Source of the DNA: Bergeyella zoohelcum ATCC 43767
GTDB taxonomy: Bacteria > Bacteroidota > Bacteroidia > Flavobacteriales > Weeksellaceae
Reading direction: 5' to 3'
NCBI RefSeq assembly: GCF_000301075.1
Contig: NZ_JH932293.1
Coordinates: forward strand, 1,586,692 to 1,650,691
DNA length: 64,000 nucleotides
Within the stretch, counting starts at the first letter, position 1. Every line of letters starts with the position of its first letter. Positions 62,638 through 64,000 of the stretch are shown here, one piece after another. The notes under the pieces are model-generated. The model was given only the letters and a program-made list of their open reading frames with translations, did no database searches and was not told the origin of the DNA. A program made the translations under genes and the position numbers.

Positions 62638-63675
62638 TTAGTTAAGCCTCTCCAAAAAAGCCATCGTATCTACATTATCTGCATAGATGCTGAGAGATGG
62701 ACATTGAGCGTTTCCTAATGCTTCTGTTTTTCTTTCTAATACTACAGATGACACTACGCACTGTATTTCCTCTTCATGAATGGATAAAAAATCTTCTACT
62801 TCAGAAATATTTTCATATCTACTGAAATTCAACACACTTAATGGGCTAAAAAGCGACTGCTCCTCTCTCATCATTACAAAATTATTGTCCCAAAATTCAT
62901 CTTGATTAAGTAGGAAAATTGCCTTATTGTAATCATAATTATTGGCATACGCATGGTGATTAATAATTTCTCCATACTGGATAAAGTTCTCAAACAACCT
63001 TGCTAAGTCCACTTCTTTTGGTAAGAATAATCGGGTTACATTTCGGCATCCCATTCCGAAATAGGTAAAAATATCTTTTGCCAGATTTTGAATCTCAGCA
63101 TCAGTCTCATCCCCCGATAATACAGCTACTGAAGTTCTATTTTTTCTGATGATATGAGGAATATCTTTAAAATACTGTGATAAATACTGAGCGGTATTAT
63201 TACTTCCCGTAGCGATGAGTGCATCTATATTTTCCAATTTCTCCACTATGGTAAAAGGAAGGAGTTCTCTATGAAAAGACTGCCACAGCTGTAATATGAA
63301 AGGAATAAGAACGGTATCCTTAGAAGAAAGTTTTATCATGGCATGATGCCCAGAAAATAATACGCTTAAAATATCATGAAAACCTACCATAGGAAGATTC
63401 CCTGCCAGTATGAGTCCTATATTTTTCGGTGCTTTTTCTTTCCAAGTATATGTTTTCAGCCACGCTGTAAGTTCCTTTTCGGTAAGCATCTCCGCCCATT
63501 GTAGCAGAGCAAAACGAAGATTTTCCTGAGTGAACCAAGCATTTTTTATTTCCGTCTCTCTTAGTTTTTCCTTAAACTGCTGCTTTAGCTCGTAGGTTAA
63601 TTTTTCTTCATGATGAAAAAAATCAAAAATGGTCTGTCCTACTTGGAGTGCCGACTGTAATAAAGCTGTATTCAA
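62638..63675 (-). CDS. LuxC-like acyl-CoA reductase
   Basis: 345 residues. NAD(P)-binding-type Gly pattern and the active-site Cys region TYFGMGCRNVTRLFLP near 206, with GLILAGNLPMVGFHDILSVL near 86. This matches the LuxC/acyl-CoA reductase family of aldehyde dehydrogenase-related enzymes. It would reduce an acyl-CoA to an aldehyde; the substrate is unknown. There are no lux genes nearby, so bioluminescence is not implied. Divergent from the tRNA-Arg/dnaX unit. Confidence 0.85.
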   Translation of the reverse strand: MNTALLQSALQVGQTIFDFFHHEEKLTYELKQQFKEKLRETEIKNAWFTQENLRFALLQWAEMLTEKELTAWLKTYTWKEKAPKNIGLILAGNLPMVGFHDILSVLFSGHHAMIKLSSKDTVLIPFILQLWQSFHRELLPFTIVEKLENIDALIATGSNNTAQYLSQYFKDIPHIIRKNRTSVAVLSGDETDAEIQNLAKDIFTYFGMGCRNVTRLFLPKEVDLARLFENFIQYGEIINHHAYANNYDYNKAIFLLNQDEFWDNNFVMMREEQSLFSPLSVLNFSRYENISEVEDFLSIHEEEIQCVVSSVVLERKTEALGNAQCPSLSIYADNVDTMAFLERLN

Positions 63676-63726
63676 TGTAATGAAATTTGAGCGTAAAGTT
63701 ACGAAATTTTCCGAATTGAATTTTAA

Positions 63727-63756
63727 TTGAAAATTGATAAAAATAAATTATCTTTG
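63727..63756 (+). promoter_or_regulatory. promoter of tRNA-Arg
   Basis: TTG (63727-63729), 19 bp, then TATCTTTG (63749-63756). Start expected near 63763, 3 bp before the tRNA. Confidence 0.8.
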
Positions 63757-63765
63757 CACTAAAAT

Positions 63766-63837
63766 GGCTCCATAGTTTAATGGATAGAATAAAAGATTCC
63801 GGTTCTTTTGGTTCAGGTTCGATTCCTGATGGGGCTA
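63766..63837 (+). tRNA. tRNA-Arg (anticodon CCG)
   Basis: 72-nt cloverleaf. Acceptor GGCTCCA/TGGGGCT (with G.U pairs), D arm GTTT-GAAT, anticodon stem AAAGA/TCTTT with loop TTCCGGT, giving anticodon CCG. T arm TCAGG-TTCGATT-CCTGA, discriminator A, no encoded CCA. Confidence 0.95.
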
Positions 63838-63883
63838 CAAGTAATACTAAGTCATAATTTAGAAAATAAAAATCCTTTTTCAG

Positions 63884-64000
63884 ATGGAAAACTTCATCGT
63901 TTCTGCGAGAAAATATCGCCCACAAGAATTTGATACCGTGGTGGGACAATCTCACATTACTGATACTTTGGAACATGCCATTGAAGAAGGTCAGTTAGCA
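63884..64000 (+). CDS. dnaX: DNA polymerase III subunit gamma/tau, N-terminal fragment (cut by the window end)
   Basis: The first 39 residues start MENFIVSARKYRPQEFDTVV. The next residues GQSHITDTLEHAIEEGQLA match the conserved DnaX N-terminus (ARKYRPxxFDxVVGQ), where the clamp-loader AAA+ domain begins. The Walker A motif lies beyond the window. It follows tRNA-Arg on the same strand after 46 bp. Confidence 0.92.
   Translation, partial: MENFIVSARKYRPQEFDTVVGQSHITDTLEHAIEEGQLA

Noticed and set aside
62638-63675. Bioluminescence (lux) locus because of the LuxC-like enzyme
   Set aside because: No luxAB, luxD or luxE genes are near. Acyl-CoA reductases of this family are common in non-luminous Bacteroidota.

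Overview
The window is a piece of chromosome from an AT-rich Bacteroidota bacterium, most likely a flavobacterium of the Weeksellaceae type (Chryseobacterium / Riemerella / Bergeyella-like). Four things point there: gliding-motility genes gldF and gldG, the type IX secretion protein PorZ with a C-terminal sorting domain, promoters of the TTG-N19/20-TAnnTTTG class, and start codons without Shine-Dalgarno sequences. I cannot name the species from sequence alone.

Layout. 1-1250 is a mobile-element graveyard: one copy of an 89-bp repeat, a broken IS1595-family transposase, a 54-aa helix-turn-helix protein, an unknown 109-aa protein and a terminator, next to tRNA-Gln(TTG). 1549-26887 is mostly core housekeeping: menE, a MacB-type permease, metG, a multidomain immunity-like protein (SMI1/KNR4 plus SUFU), tpx, cca, arfB, a split 5'-nucleotidase pair, porZ-recO, an ABC ATPase, yceI, dnaA, a thioesterase, an NlpC/P60 peptidase, an M14 peptidase, a TerC-family transporter, a 3-hydroxyacyl-CoA dehydrogenase and a Gfo/Idh/MocA oxidoreductase. 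27044-28521 holds an XRE regulator under a cluster of palindromic operators, the second (inverted) copy of the 89-bp repeat, and a complete IS1-family element with a -1 frameshift site. 28908-32364 carries rsmE, an aminotransferase and a cysteine-synthase-like enzyme, followed by an IS982-family remnant and a GC-richer second MacB-type permease.

34391-53453 is a long, almost entirely minus-strand stretch: pdhC and pdhA, an M3 peptidase, an ABC-2 exporter with an ECF sigma factor, mltG-dapF-pnuC-hemN, two ArsC-family proteins with a deoxynucleoside kinase, an RsmI-like methyltransferase, a low-molecular-weight phosphatase, gldG-gldF-hemJ and frr-pyrH. 53517-63675 has a putative abortive-infection membrane protein (putAbiC type), purB, DUF4197 and DUF493 genes, and a DUF6261 gene preceded by a 168-bp array of eight 21-bp repeats. 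It ends with purL and a LuxC-like acyl-CoA reductase. The window closes with tRNA-Arg(CCG) and the first 39 codons of dnaX.

Working together: HemN and HemJ are two steps of haem synthesis. PurB and PurL are purine synthesis steps. PdhA and PdhC are two of the pyruvate dehydrogenase components; E1-beta is not in the window. GldF and GldG are the membrane and periplasmic parts of the gliding ABC complex, and PorZ is a cell-surface T9SS component.

The parts that ordinary annotation would miss are these. (1) The 21-bp array keeps an open frame that ends in an ATGA overlap with the DUF6261 gene. (2) A shared TTTACAttTGTAAA operator occurs only upstream of the XRE regulator, terC and the M14 peptidase, and it doubles as a -7 promoter element. 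(3) The 89-bp inverted repeat bounds 27.5 kb. (4) Two insertion-sequence remnants lie in stretches that otherwise look empty.
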